Part shown: in pieces, positions 50,649-50,673 of the stretch
How the letters are laid out: the number at the start of each line of letters is the position of its first letter
Position numbering within the stretch: position 1 is the stretch's first letter
DNA from: Flavobacterium filum DSM 17961
GTDB taxonomy: Bacteria; Bacteroidota; Bacteroidia; Flavobacteriales; Flavobacteriaceae
Assembly (NCBI RefSeq): GCF_000425465.1
Contig: NZ_AUDM01000018.1
Span: 1 to 50,673 of the forward strand
Direction: 5' to 3'
DNA: 50,673 nucleotides
Notes under the pieces: model-generated
The model's input: only the letters and a program-made list of their open reading frames with translations
Database searches by the model: none
What the model was told of the DNA's origin: nothing
Made by a program: the position numbers and the translations under genes

Positions 50649-50673
50649 TAAACTGTGTCATTTCATTTTATTC

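Noticed and set aside
50600..50667. Alternative minus frame with FIEHSLKYLD resembling a methyltransferase segment
   Set aside because: It stops shortly after (within ~15 codons), while the other frame continues with family motifs for 370 residues.

Overview
The window looks like a chromosomal stretch of a Flavobacteriaceae bacterium, most likely Flavobacterium or a close relative. The DNA is AT-rich and Shine-Dalgarno sites are scarce. Bacteroidetes-type promoters (-33 TTTG, -7 TAnnTTTG) can be seen before several genes. The gene content also fits: three proteins with type IX secretion (T9SS) sorting domains, a PorP/SprF protein with an OmpA/TPR/PD40 partner, a fused ResB-CcsA cytochrome c maturation protein, MenD and DUF2911. 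Many spacers hold hairpin-forming or stuttering intergenic repeats. No species can be named from the sequence alone.

Layout. 1-4824 is a T9SS surface-adhesin triad: the C-terminal part of a giant CHU_C-type adhesin that runs off the left edge, a PorP/SprF protein and an OmpA-family protein. 4825-7635 holds a pentapeptide-repeat protein, tRNA-Arg(ACG) with a decayed second 3' end, apt, an unlisted 49-residue protein and an MFS exporter. 7966-12413 is housekeeping and metabolism: a GH13 lipoprotein, DUF1684, TatD, TcdA and a HAD phosphatase. 16387-12415 (minus strand) is a probable light-stress operon: SRPBCC, an SDR lacking the catalytic Tyr, a photolyase and a divergent cryptochrome/photolyase paralogue. 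24355-17608 (minus) is a probable uptake operon: a PIG-L deacetylase, an unlisted 36-residue membrane protein whose ATG directly follows the PIG-L stop, a sodium:solute symporter and a TonB-dependent receptor. 29673-24450 (minus) is a tight six-gene run: DUF2520, KdsC-like HAD, UbiA, Maf, MscS and a BamA-like barrel. 29826-40558 holds ResB-CcsA, a two-gene AAA ATPase + DUF4276 module, glutathione peroxidase, GNAT, menD, a leucine-rich T9SS protein and a WG-repeat protein. 40682-45871 is a 1,729-residue T9SS adhesin with a glycine-rich head.

The right end (46300-50673) is accessory DNA. Two repeat-bounded units lie in tandem on the minus strand. Each has the form [about 140-bp repeat B, GTTAGCA, gene(s), repeat A with an exact 71-bp core]. 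One unit carries a TIR-domain protein translationally coupled to a small three-helix membrane protein; the other carries a small secreted protein. A DUF998 membrane protein lies on one side, and the C-terminal part of a type IIG-like restriction-modification enzyme, apparently broken at its 5' end, lies on the other. The TIR/membrane pair and the AAA/DUF4276 pair are the best candidates here for anti-phage systems. The cassette-like repeats around the TIR unit are the most unusual DNA structure seen.
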